A stretch of 64,000 nucleotides of DNA from Chloroflexota bacterium (GTDB taxonomy: Bacteria; Chloroflexota; UBA11872; VXNJ01), in assembly GCA_009840625.1 (NCBI GenBank), contig VXNJ01000007.1, forward strand, positions 44,581-108,580, given 5' to 3'. The stretch's first letter is position 1. The number at the start of each line of letters is the position of its first letter. The position numbers were made by a program, and so were the translations under genes. Below are positions 55,997 through 64,000 of the stretch, in pieces. The notes under the pieces are model-generated. The model was not told where the DNA came from. It made no database searches and was given only the letters and a program-made list of their open reading frames with translations.

Positions 55997-56359
55997 TCAG
56001 CCGAACCTCACGCCTAGCTCCGCCGACGTCGCAATACTTTGGATCTGGCCGGCGGCGATCCCGGAATCCTCCAGCGCCATGCGCGCCTTCACATGCACCG
56101 TGCCGGCGGTCAAATCAGCCACGCAAGGCCCGCTCCGGACAGGCAGGAATAGGGCGGGTCCGGCTCATTGATTCGGGCCGCTTCCAGCACAGGCTTTCCG
56201 GGAGGTAACGTGAATTCCCCGCGTCGCCCGTTGACAGTTATGCAGATCCGGCTGCGAATCCCCGCGCGCTGTCGTCGGATTCGGTGGCGCCGCCGTAACT
56301 TTCTCTGTGAATGCGGTCGGCCGGCACATCCAGATTCATGAGCGCCGATTTGACGGTGC
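55997..56359 (-). pseudogene. C-terminal fragment of an oxidoreductase with plant-type [2Fe-2S] domain (PaaE/CPO-like), frameshifted
   Basis: Three pieces in different frames line up with the end of a reductase-ferredoxin protein. Piece 1 (from 56359 down) reads KSALMNLDVPADRIHRESYG, the end of an FNR module. Piece 2 reads ITVNGRRGEFTLPPGKPVLE then DPPYSCLSGA, the start of a [2Fe-2S] domain. Piece 3 reads PCVADLTAGTVHVKARMALED to a TGA at 55997. The frame changes near 56241-56262 and near 56130; the second fits loss of four bases, removing a cluster cysteine. No N-terminal part is seen. It is a relic lying 67 bases beyond the helicase stop. Confidence 0.75.
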
Positions 56360-56455
56360 GCTATGGTCTCGCGGGCCAGGCAGCCCCGTAGACTGTCGCG
56401 AAATCGAACACAGCACCGGGCTCGACACAGTCGGGAATTGAAGCAGGGAGGGGCG

Positions 56456-57613
56456 ATGTCGCGAATAGTCGAAGTGCGGCCATTCATGGTCAATTTCGAA
56501 CAGGGTACCGGCGGCGTCGGCAACATGCTGATCGTGCGGATCCGCACGGATGACGGACTCGAGGGGTTCGGCGAAGGCTCCCTCCCGCACAAGACGCGGG
56601 CCGTCGCCGGCGCCGTCGAGGACTTTGCCGAGTACCTGATCGGACAGGACGACACCCTGATCGAGCGCCATTGGCAGGTGCTCTACCGCAACAGCTTCCA
56701 GCGTGGCGGCGTGATCCTGATGACCGCCCAGAGCGCTATCGACCAGGCGCTGTGGGACATCGCCGGGAAGCGGCTCGGATTGCCGGTCTGGCGCCTCATG
56801 GGCGGCGCGGTCCGCGATCGCATCCTGCTCTACACCCACCCGGGCGGCGCCAGCCGCGACGAGATTGTCGACCGCACGCACCAGCGAATCGAGGAAGGCT
56901 ACCGCGCCTTCAAGACCGGGATTCCGGGGACGGCGGAGTGGATCAGCGACCGCAAGAAGGTGCGGGAAACCTACGAGAACGTTGCCGCCATCCGTGAGGC
57001 CGTGGGCGACGACATGAAGATCATGGTCGACGCGCACGGCAAGCAGACGCCTACCGTGGCGATCGCGATGGCTAACGCCCTCGAAGAGCTGGACTTGCTC
57101 TTCTTTGAGGAACCGGTGCCACCTCGTAATGTCGACGCGTTGCTGCTGGTTGCGGCGGCAACGAATGTGCCGCTCGCCACGGGCGAGCGGTTGTACAGCC
57201 GCTGGGACTTCCGCAAAACGATCGAGTCGCAGGCCGTCGCAGTGCTACAGCCGGACGTCGGCCACGCGGGCGGCATTTCCGAGACGCGCCGCATCGCGGC
57301 GGCGGCGGAAACGTACTTCATGGGCATCGCCCCGCATAACCCTCGAGGGCCGGGCGTGACGCTGGCAAGCCTGCACATCGCCGCCTGCACGCCAAACTTC
57401 ATCATCCAGGAGAGCATGATCCCAATCGGCGGCGATGAACTGTGGGACGAGATGTTGGTTGAGCCGCTAGTCCTCAAGGATGGTTACGTCGATCTGCCGC
57501 AGGCGCCGGGCATCGGCATCCAGTTCGACGAGTCGATCGCAGAACGATTCCCGTTCCGGGGCCGCGACACGAGTCACCCGGTGCTCGCCGACGGCAGCGT
57601 CGGCGACTGGTAG
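56456..57613 (+). CDS. Enolase-superfamily dehydratase (galactonate/mannonate dehydratase-like)
   Basis: A 385-residue enzyme of the mandelate racemase/muconate lactonizing group. ATG 56456 has a good AGGGAGG upstream. Metal ligands Asp192, Glu218 and Glu244 and the acid/base residues His194 (D-A-H) and His294 (APHNPRGP) have the same spacing (26, 26, 50) as in D-galactonate and D-mannonate dehydratases. It should remove water from a sugar acid to give a 2-keto-3-deoxy acid. It forms an operon with the PIG-L gene 12 bases downstream. Substrate cannot be fixed from sequence. Confidence 0.88.
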   Translation: MSRIVEVRPFMVNFEQGTGGVGNMLIVRIRTDDGLEGFGEGSLPHKTRAVAGAVEDFAEYLIGQDDTLIERHWQVLYRNSFQRGGVILMTAQSAIDQALWDIAGKRLGLPVWRLMGGAVRDRILLYTHPGGASRDEIVDRTHQRIEEGYRAFKTGIPGTAEWISDRKKVRETYENVAAIREAVGDDMKIMVDAHGKQTPTVAIAMANALEELDLLFFEEPVPPRNVDALLLVAAATNVPLATGERLYSRWDFRKTIESQAVAVLQPDVGHAGGISETRRIAAAAETYFMGIAPHNPRGPGVTLASLHIAACTPNFIIQESMIPIGGDELWDEMLVEPLVLKDGYVDLPQAPGIGIQFDESIAERFPFRGRDTSHPVLADGSVGDW

Positions 57614-57625
57614 GAGGGCAGTTCC

Positions 57626-58357
57626 ATGCTTGGTCCCGATGCAAGCGTGCTGATCTTCGGCGCGCACGCCGCCGACTACTGCTTCCGCGCCGGCGGCACG
57701 GCGATCCGTTATCTCCAGGCCGGCGCTCGCGTGAAGGTTGTGAGCGCCACCTTCGGGGAGCGCGGCGAGTCCGCGCCTCGCTGGAAAGAGCCGGGCGCGA
57801 CCGTCGAGTCCGTAAAGGCGATCCGGCGCTCCGAGGCCGAAGCGGCCGCGCGCACGCTGGGAGTGGAGATCGAGTTTCTCGACCTTGACGACAACCCGCT
57901 GGTTATCGATCAGGAGCGGATGCAGCTTTACGTCGATCAGATCCGCGACTTCCAGCCCGAGATCATCCTTACGCACTGGACCAATGAGCCGACTAACCGC
58001 GATCACCAGACCGTCGCCGAGACTGTGATCCACGCTACCGGACTGGCCCGGTCGCAGGCGACGATGGCCCGCGAGGCGCTTCCGCGCGCGAAGATCTTCC
58101 ACTTCGAGCCTGACATCCTTAGCCAGCCGGTCCTCGGCTACGTGCCGGACACCTACATCGACATCAGTTCGGTGATCGAGCAAAAGCACGAGGCGTTGCG
58201 GTGCTTCCAGGTGTCGCAGCCGGGCCTGCACGATCGTTGGCCGCCTCACACAGAGGCGCGCGGCGTCGAAGCTTCCGGCATCGGGGGGCTAGCAGGCTGC
58301 AAACACGCCGAGTCTTTCCGGCGTTTCCAACCATACGCAGGCGACTACTTCGTCTAA
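57626..58357 (+). CDS. PIG-L family protein, 4-oxalomesaconate hydratase (GalB)-like
   Basis: A 243-residue member of the PIG-L/LmbE fold. The usual AHPDD zinc motif is replaced by A13-H14-A-A-D17 followed by RAGG, the form I recall from GalB, the 4-oxalomesaconate hydratase of gallate degradation. The third ligand is His127 in RDHQT, and FGERGES follows the second strand. It may therefore be a hydratase or deacetylase acting on a carboxylic acid. GGAGGG lies just before ATG 57626, and the gene follows the dehydratase closely, so the two likely act in one catabolic pathway. Confidence 0.85.
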   Translation: MLGPDASVLIFGAHAADYCFRAGGTAIRYLQAGARVKVVSATFGERGESAPRWKEPGATVESVKAIRRSEAEAAARTLGVEIEFLDLDDNPLVIDQERMQLYVDQIRDFQPEIILTHWTNEPTNRDHQTVAETVIHATGLARSQATMAREALPRAKIFHFEPDILSQPVLGYVPDTYIDISSVIEQKHEALRCFQVSQPGLHDRWPPHTEARGVEASGIGGLAGCKHAESFRRFQPYAGDYFV

Positions 58358-58500
58358 GAAAGTTGACTGCGGCCGCACCTCAAGGTGCAGCTCGGATCAG
58401 CCGTCTCCGGCCTTGCCGAGCTTGAACACGATTAGGACCTTGTTTGGGACGCTTTCGATCGTCAGGTTGAGAGCTTTGGACGTACGGGTAGCCGGACCGC

Positions 58501-59343
58501 CTACGTCAGCTCGGTACGCCAGCTGTGTTGTGGGCAGTAGCCGAGGAACCGCTTCGCTTTAGCGCTGCTGATCGGACCTTCGGTGCCCGTCAGGCCGGCG
58601 CAAACAGCTTCACTGCCAGGGAATCGGCGCGGGAAAGCGACGGCTAGCGGCTCCCGGCTCATCGTGTCGTCGGCGGTGATGAAGAAGCGGTCGTGCTCGA
58701 TCTCCGTATCGTCGAGGGCGGCCCGTACGGCACGCGCGAAGTCGCGCGCGTCGACGTAGGTGGGCATGCTGCCGGCGTTCTCGAGCATCCTCGGCACGCG
58801 CTCGGCGTAGTCTTCGGGGACAACGACGTTTGTCGGCCGTAACACGATGGTGCGAATGCCCGTCCGACGAGTCGCCGCCTCGAGGATCTCTTCGCCGAGC
58901 CACTTGGAAAGGCCGTAGGCATCCTGTGGGCGCAGCGGGTGCTCCTCGTCCATCGGCATGTAGTCCGGGACCATTTCGCGGAACCGGAAGGCGAAGCCGA
59001 GCGCCGATCCGCTGCTGCTGTAGATAACCTTCCGCGCACCCTGGCGGATAGCCGCCTCCACGATGTTGAAAGTGGTGACCATGTTGTTGGCGAAGATGTC
59101 CTCCGGCTCGCGCCCGATTGGCGAGGGGAACGCAGCGAGGTGCACGATCGCCTCGGCGCCCTCCGCCACACGCGCTACCGCATTGACGTCCGCGAGGTCG
59201 GCCTGCTCGTAGCGCACGCCCGGCCACACTGCACCCGGCGGCGTCTCTTCGAGGCCCGCGACGAGGACCTCGTGGTCGCTCCGCAACTCCTCAACGACCC
59301 AGCGTCCGAGGCGACCGCCACCGCCGGTGATGAGGAGTCTCAT
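58501..59343 (-). CDS. NAD-dependent epimerase/dehydratase family protein
   Basis: A 280-residue short-chain (extended SDR) protein. The Rossmann motif is TGGGGRLGRW at residues 6-15; VHLAAFPSP and the catalytic YGLSK (Tyr-x3-Lys) near residue 140 follow, with the upstream SSSGSALG serine. It may act on a nucleotide sugar or as a uronate dehydrogenase; the small size favours the latter type. It points towards the PIG-L gene (convergent). Downstream, a minus-strand frame running to a TGA at 58397 encodes a short peptide-like stretch that may be a remnant. Confidence 0.87.
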   Translation of the reverse strand: MRLLITGGGGRLGRWVVEELRSDHEVLVAGLEETPPGAVWPGVRYEQADLADVNAVARVAEGAEAIVHLAAFPSPIGREPEDIFANNMVTTFNIVEAAIRQGARKVIYSSSGSALGFAFRFREMVPDYMPMDEEHPLRPQDAYGLSKWLGEEILEAATRRTGIRTIVLRPTNVVVPEDYAERVPRMLENAGSMPTYVDARDFARAVRAALDDTEIEHDRFFITADDTMSREPLAVAFPRRFPGSEAVCAGLTGTEGPISSAKAKRFLGYCPQHSWRTELT

Positions 59344-60344
59344 CGCGTGCTCAACGATCGGATTGGAAGCGGTTCTTTCCGGTCTCTGCCCAGTCGAGGA
59401 ATCGGAATTCTTACGCCCTCCTCAAGACTGAGGTCCTCGGCGACCACAGTGTCGAGATCAATCTACTTGCGGCGGATGAAGTCGCGGCTTTCAAATCCGT
59501 GCTCGGGTAGGTTGGCCAAAAGGGCAGCACCATGATCTTGGGTCATCGATGGATTTTCAATTTTGAGGGTTTGGACGCGATAAATGGGTACAGACTCGAA
59601 GAGAATTCACGCGGACATTTCCCAACTGCGCTGTTTCCGCAATCAGTGTGAAGCGACGGAATCTCGCCTGTACTCTGGAGCCCAACGCACTACGTCCAAT
59701 CAATGATTTCATCGTCGCCGACAGGATAGGAGATTTGGCAAGCGGCGATTTTATGGTCCGCGCAACTCAGGTGTCAGTGTTCAATCTGATGTGCTCGCTC
59801 CCCCTCGATCCCGCCTCCCGGACTTGTGATTACCGTTGCACCCCGGCCTTATTGAGTTGCGCGCCCAGGCGTCGGCGACGCCGATCCATCCGAGTAGACC
59901 AGATTTGCAGGGTTGCAATTGAGAACCACGAGCTCGAACTCGGCAGTTTCGGTGACCCGGTACGGTGCCGGCTGGAAACGAGCTTCAGACGGGCCACTAG
60001 CTACCTATCAAATCTGGGCGCATCACCTAGTGCCGGTACCGTTCCTAATCCGCGTCAAGTAAGCGAACGCCTTGATCGCCGCATTCAAAGATCCTGGCGA
60101 TCGCCACGAACATACAGACTTGGCTCTTGACTATCGAGACCGCGACGTTTACAGCCCCTGGCAACTCCAGAAAGATCGTTGGCCAAAAACCAACGCCGGG
60201 CCAATAGAGCAACAAAGTCAAGTGTGGGCCTAGCTTCAGCCGTCGCCATCGTCAATCGAATCTGCTGTTGTAAATCTGCGGCGCGGAAATCCGCGATACT
60301 CACATCGCAGGTACTTGATTCGACCAAGATTCTGAATTCGGAAA
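59344..60344. other. Gene-poor region with a possible gene fragment
   Basis: About 1 kb without a gene that I can support. A plus-strand frame open from 59334 and ending in TAG at 59508-59510 reads like a protein C-terminus (NSYALLKTEVLGDHSVEIN near its end) but has no start. The rest has short frames on both strands without protein character. Confidence 0.4.
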
Positions 60345-60638
60345 ATGGAAATTGCAATGTCACAGCAACGAAAAGTTGAAATCAACTTCGTCGGCAACTG
60401 GCCGCGACTACAACGCGATCTGAAGGCGCTGGCCGAGAGCTACCGCGAGCCAGTGGGACAAGCAATGGGCGAACCGATCCTGAGCGATGCCCGCTTGGCT
60501 GATGTTTGCGAACTGCTGATTGCACTGGTCAGCGGTGATCCAGATTGGCCAGCTTTGAGGGATGTGGCTGACAAAGCACGCAAGGACATGGAATCGATTA
60601 GGGTAGGGCGGGAGAGCGGTTACTGGCAAGAGGATTGA
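60345..60638 (+). CDS. Small hypothetical protein of 97 residues
   Basis: ATG 60345 opens a 97-codon frame; ATG 60357 (MSQQRK) is an alternative start. The product looks like a folded helical protein (NWPRLQRDLKALAESYREPV, then LADVCELLIALVSGDPDWPAL) with a polar C-terminus. No family is recognised. It stands alone within a gene-poor stretch, which makes its protein-like composition more noticeable. Confidence 0.5.
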   Translation: MEIAMSQQRKVEINFVGNWPRLQRDLKALAESYREPVGQAMGEPILSDARLADVCELLIALVSGDPDWPALRDVADKARKDMESIRVGRESGYWQED

Positions 60639-62422
60639 CCGTTCGCTCGGATCACTTGCCCTGCCGCTAAAAGGTCCAGCCCGTTTTTATCTGCAGGGCC
60701 ATGCCCGCGTTCGATCCGCTACTTGAAGACTTGTTGCGGCTCGCCAAATACCGCGTTGGCAAACACGTCCTGAGCGTTGATCGCAAAGTTGCCTAAGCCT
60801 CCAGGCTGGCGCCGCCAATGCCCACCTCTCGGCCGGTATATTGAGCGCGGTTCGGCACACCGACGACCTCGTTGGCCGGCACTCCGGCGAATGTCCAAAG
60901 CACGGGTCGAATCTAACCACGTCGAAACGCAACGTGTCCGGCGGCCATGCTGGCGCAATATTCCGGACGGAGGGAGGTCGCGTCCCGGCAGACCGCAGCT
61001 CGCTTGGTGCTAGCAAGGATTTCGACGCGATCGCTCGGCGCACCGGCATAGGGAGGGGACGGGGCGGGAGATCCCGATGGAGTTGCCTGCGGTCGAGGTT
61101 GCGGCAGTGCGGGCCCATGGCGGGGTATTCCGTCTCGCAAAGGCCAGTCACCGAACCCGCGTATGCGGATTAGGACGCGCCGCAGTGCTGCGCCCCGCTC
61201 TGACTTACGAGACGCTGGCCGATTCCAATCACGGCGAGTCTCATTCGTTTGAGTTTTTTACCTCGCGTACAGATGCGACCTCGATGTCCATTGGACCTCG
61301 CCAAAGCAAATATTCTTTATCGCATCCGAACCCTGCCGGGCCGTCTGATCCGGAGGGTCGTTGCTCAACAGTCCATTAATTGCTTACGGTATTGCCAGTA
61401 CATCACCTCCTTGAATCTTGGCGAGTGGGGTCTGGGTACGGCAGGCCGGACTATTTTGGATCCTTTTTTCAAGGTACCGGTATCAAGCTTGGACCGCCGC
61501 GCCCGACTCCCAGACCCCGCTGCGTGCGACCGCAATTGACGATTCCGACCCCGTTTACTCCTCCCTTTTGGCGGCGTTGATTCAGGATTCGATCACTTGC
61601 AGCAAGCCATCTGGTTTTGTGGCACCGCGGGCCTCGACCTTGCCCCGCAAAAAACCATCTCCATTCAACCGTCGTATGCGGGCTCGTTAGTAGGACATGC
61701 CGCGGCGCGGCCGCGACACCGAATGCGGGGGTTGTTCGCACTTGCACGGGAATCATCCGGTTGGATTTGACGCCGAAACAAGCTGTCCTGCTCCGCACGT
61801 AGCCCAAATACAAGGCGGGCAGAGTTGTCTGGATTGCGGACGCTATTCAATTTGGCACCGGTAAGCGGCCTTCTGCAACTCCGTTCACCGAGTAGATCTA
61901 ACAGACTGCGGCCAAGAACGTTGCACCGAAAAGGTACAGCATGATTCGGCAAATCTTGATGTGCCATGAGCGCCAGGATCTGACCGTCGCGTATGACGCG
62001 CCAACCCAGAGTATGAACGTTTTCGGGTGCCCCAAGGATTCTGACTTTGGCGCACAGTCAACGGCTTGCCAAATCCAGATGAGTCGCTACGAGTCTCAAG
62101 CGCGCCTTCGAATCTCGTCGGGTGGATGTTCGCGTCCAACAATTATCAGAACCTACTGGTTGAGCGGAGACTAATCCGTATACTCATGCACGCTTTTGGG
62201 AGGGTTAATCGACTCGCATTTGATCGACCTCGCGTCGATCTGAGGAGCAAGTTACCAAACGGCTCTGGACGAAACCCTTGCACAATTCGTCATCGAATTG
62301 GGAATCGGTACCCTGGGGCCGAACAAACCTCGAATCCGGGAATACCAGCAGACTAGTCAGCGGTTGGAGCCTTGAACCCAGCAATCGAACAGCTTGTCTG
62401 GTCGGAATAGTACAACCCCGCC
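60639..62422. other. 1.8 kb gene-poor region
   Basis: Nearly 1.8 kb with only short frames on both strands, none with recognisable motifs or good ribosome-binding sites. No tRNA, inverted repeat pair of transposon type or array is seen. It may be decayed coding sequence or hold unrecognised RNA genes. Confidence 0.45.
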
Positions 62423-62755
62423 TTGCCTGATCGGGAATCCGGGACCAGCATAAATAGGCGGTCCGAATCCGGCCTAAGCCTTGCCAGGTTGATCATTAGC
62501 TTCCTGAGCGCCGCGTCGGCAATGGTGATGGGCAGGGGTTATCGAGAGTTGGCAGATTGGGCGTTGAGCGACATTGACGGTTGGCAATATGTTGACCCCC
62601 TATTGGGAATCGTCGTCTTGACGGCCGCAGTTGCCGTAAGCTTGATGCTCATATTGACTGAGGTGTGGGCAATCTTCGAAGAATCCTTTACCAACATGTG
62701 TTTGACCAGGTGGGAAAATCAAAAAATTCGAGACAGGGAGCGGCCGAATCAATGA
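62423..62755 (+). CDS. Small membrane protein, first of an overlapping pair
   Basis: A 110-residue protein, TTG 62423 as the earliest start. Two hydrophobic helices are visible (about residues 20-36 and PLLGIVVLTAAVAVSLMLILT, about 60-80), followed by a charged tail. Its TGA overlaps the ATG of the next membrane protein (ATGA at 62752-62755). No family recognised. Start uncertain. Confidence 0.55.
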   Translation: MPDRESGTSINRRSESGLSLARLIISFLSAASAMVMGRGYRELADWALSDIDGWQYVDPLLGIVVLTAAVAVSLMLILTEVWAIFEESFTNMCLTRWENQKIRDRERPNQ

Positions 62756-63345
62756 ACGAACCCCAGCGAATCACGCCCAACCCTCCCTTGGGATTGCGCC
62801 ACATGGGCTTGGCTACAGTAATCGGGGTTTTTTGCGCGGTGGTGTATTACTTGACATCGGACCACCCCGAGGGCGCAGCTATCGCGTTTGGAATCTCAGT
62901 TGCGATCGGGTATTGGATTGGCTACCCGGTCGGTCGCGTTGCTCACGCCCCATTCATTTGGTCACTGTGGAAAATGGTCTCCAGCATTTCGCGCCGGCTG
63001 GAGTCAGTCAGCGGAAGGCCTTTGAGCACCACCCAGCCTCCAAGATCATGGGCAGGAAACATAACTGCATGGGCTTTGCCCATCCACGAAGTCGCACTAG
63101 TGGCGGCTACTTGTATGTTGTTTATCAATGTCCTGCTGGCCATTACTGGAGTAGAAACTCCGCTGCTGCACTGGAGCAATGTTGCATCGCTGGCATTTTT
63201 GTCACTGACTGCCTACTTGGTTGTGGTGGGCGTTCTGATCTGGATTCGGGCAAGGATTGAAACAATCGCGCTCCAAGCTTTGCTCCGAAATATGCGCAAC
63301 CCCTTTTTGAACCGCTTTAACGACTGGTTGATGGACTCAGCCTAG
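62752..63345 (+). CDS. Membrane protein, second of an overlapping pair
   Basis: A 197-residue protein from ATG 62752, coupled to the previous gene by an ATGA overlap. Four hydrophobic helices are seen: LATVIGVFCAVVYYLT, AIAFGISVAIGYWIGYPV, VALVAATCMLFINVLLAI and LAFLSLTAYLVVVGVLIWI. The region between helices 2 and 3 is a soluble loop of about 50 residues. No family is recognised. The coupling suggests that the two products form one membrane complex. Confidence 0.65.
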   Translation: MNEPQRITPNPPLGLRHMGLATVIGVFCAVVYYLTSDHPEGAAIAFGISVAIGYWIGYPVGRVAHAPFIWSLWKMVSSISRRLESVSGRPLSTTQPPRSWAGNITAWALPIHEVALVAATCMLFINVLLAITGVETPLLHWSNVASLAFLSLTAYLVVVGVLIWIRARIETIALQALLRNMRNPFLNRFNDWLMDSA

Positions 63346-63352
63346 GACCTCC

Positions 63353-63384
63353 GGAATCTGTCCTCTGCTGGTCAGATTCCGTTT
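63353..63384 (+). terminator. Possible terminator after the membrane protein pair
   Basis: GGAATCTG and CAGATTCC form an eight-base-pair stem with a 12-base loop, eight bases after the stop, followed by a short GTTT. The weak T run keeps the confidence modest. Confidence 0.4.
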
Positions 63385-64000
63385 AGTCAACTTTCGGGTC
63401 CAATTCTTCCGGGTCTGCAATCGCATCCGAATCCCTTGCCCAATTCGCCGTCCAGCCGCGGATTCAGTAGGGTATCGACTTTGGTACCTTTTGCCTATGT
63501 AGTCGAAGGCCCTCATAGTAGCTGCGTTTTCGCTGGATACTGAACGATTTCAGGCCTTTCACTGGTGCTAAGACTTCCTAGTACTTGACGACTTTGGTCC
63601 GCCGCCTGGGGCCGAAATCCCGGCATGCGACCGTAGGAGCGGTGCTGGTCGACGTGAACCGTTGATTCAGACTCAACGATGTGGGCCACGAATCAGTGCG
63701 GGATGCGGCTGCCGAAGCGAACAGTTGCCCGTACCGCGATTTCGCCGAAGCGTTCCATGGCGCCGATCACAATGGATTTGGCGGTCGGGCAGCGGATTCC
63801 TCATCATCGCGACGAGTTGCAATTCTTCCCCTGACTGCCGACGTGAATCTCCTCGACCCCGATAAGTTGCAGGTCGTAGTTTCCAATCCAACCTTCTCGG
63901 ATGCACTAAGACTTGAATAGGCAATCTTCTGGGGAATTTCCAGATTGTCAATGATCACCACCTATAGTCCACTTCGCCAACACCTTTAGCCCACCCATGT
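63385..64000. other. Right-hand end of window, no confident gene
   Basis: About 615 bases. A plus-strand frame at 63681-63920 (79 codons) has a regular-looking C-terminal part (DVNLLDPDKLQVVVSNPTF) and might be a small gene or fragment, but it overlaps minus-strand frames of similar length and cannot be assigned. Confidence 0.35.

Overview
The window looks like a chromosomal segment of a bacterium with fairly high GC, most plausibly a Chloroflexota-type lineage (marine, sponge-associated or SAR202-like). That is an inference from gene content: a prmC-prfA-DUF1385-rpmE block, a NADH dehydrogenase cluster with missing subunits, a stand-alone HyuA, an enolase-superfamily dehydratase beside a GalB-like PIG-L protein, and secreted repeat proteins. 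TTG and GTG starts are frequent. No rRNA, CRISPR array or insertion sequence was seen.

1-10.2 kb (minus strand): respiratory complex I genes in the order nuoA-C-D-G-H-I-J-K-L-M, with nuoM running off the left edge. nuoB, nuoE and nuoF are absent from the run although nuoG is present. 10.4-13.4 kb (plus): a HyuA-type hydantoinase/oxoprolinase and a MidA/NDUFAF7-type methyltransferase whose eukaryotic relatives modify the NuoD homologue of complex I. 13.4-23.1 kb (minus): core information-processing genes (serS, lysS, greA, guaB, prmC, prfA, a DUF1385 membrane protein, rpmE) and a WecA-type glycolipid transferase. 23.3-28.5 kb (plus): rpsU, a secreted Calx-beta/LRR-like protein with a strong terminator, tRNA-Gln(UUG), ybeY, ispE and glmU.

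28.5-34.6 kb (plus): a defence-like cassette beginning 54 bases after glmU. It has a 1286-residue reverse transcriptase-nitrilase fusion of the DRT type 1 kind with all catalytic residues visible, an unrecognised 339-residue protein with a possible zinc site, and a DUF4268-like PD-(D/E)XK protein. 34.8-43.2 kb (minus): three exported proteins (a metallopeptidase lipoprotein, a thioredoxin-like lipoprotein on a Thr-Pro stalk, an LRR protein) and a thiamine-diphosphate enzyme.

43.6-55.9 kb: a second accessory block. Two homologous PD-(D/E)XK genes lie on opposite strands, one intact and one carrying two in-frame stops; between them are a conserved small hypothetical protein and a lipoprotein with a nuclease-like motif. 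They are followed by a tightly coupled three-gene operon encoding a DUF6361 protein, a phospholipase D-family protein and an SNF2-like helicase, a probable antiviral or DNA-processing system that I cannot match to a named one. 56.0-59.3 kb holds a ruined oxidoreductase/ferredoxin fragment, a galactonate/mannonate-dehydratase-like enzyme, a GalB-like PIG-L protein and an epimerase. 59.3-64 kb is gene-poor, with one small open frame and an overlapping pair of membrane proteins.
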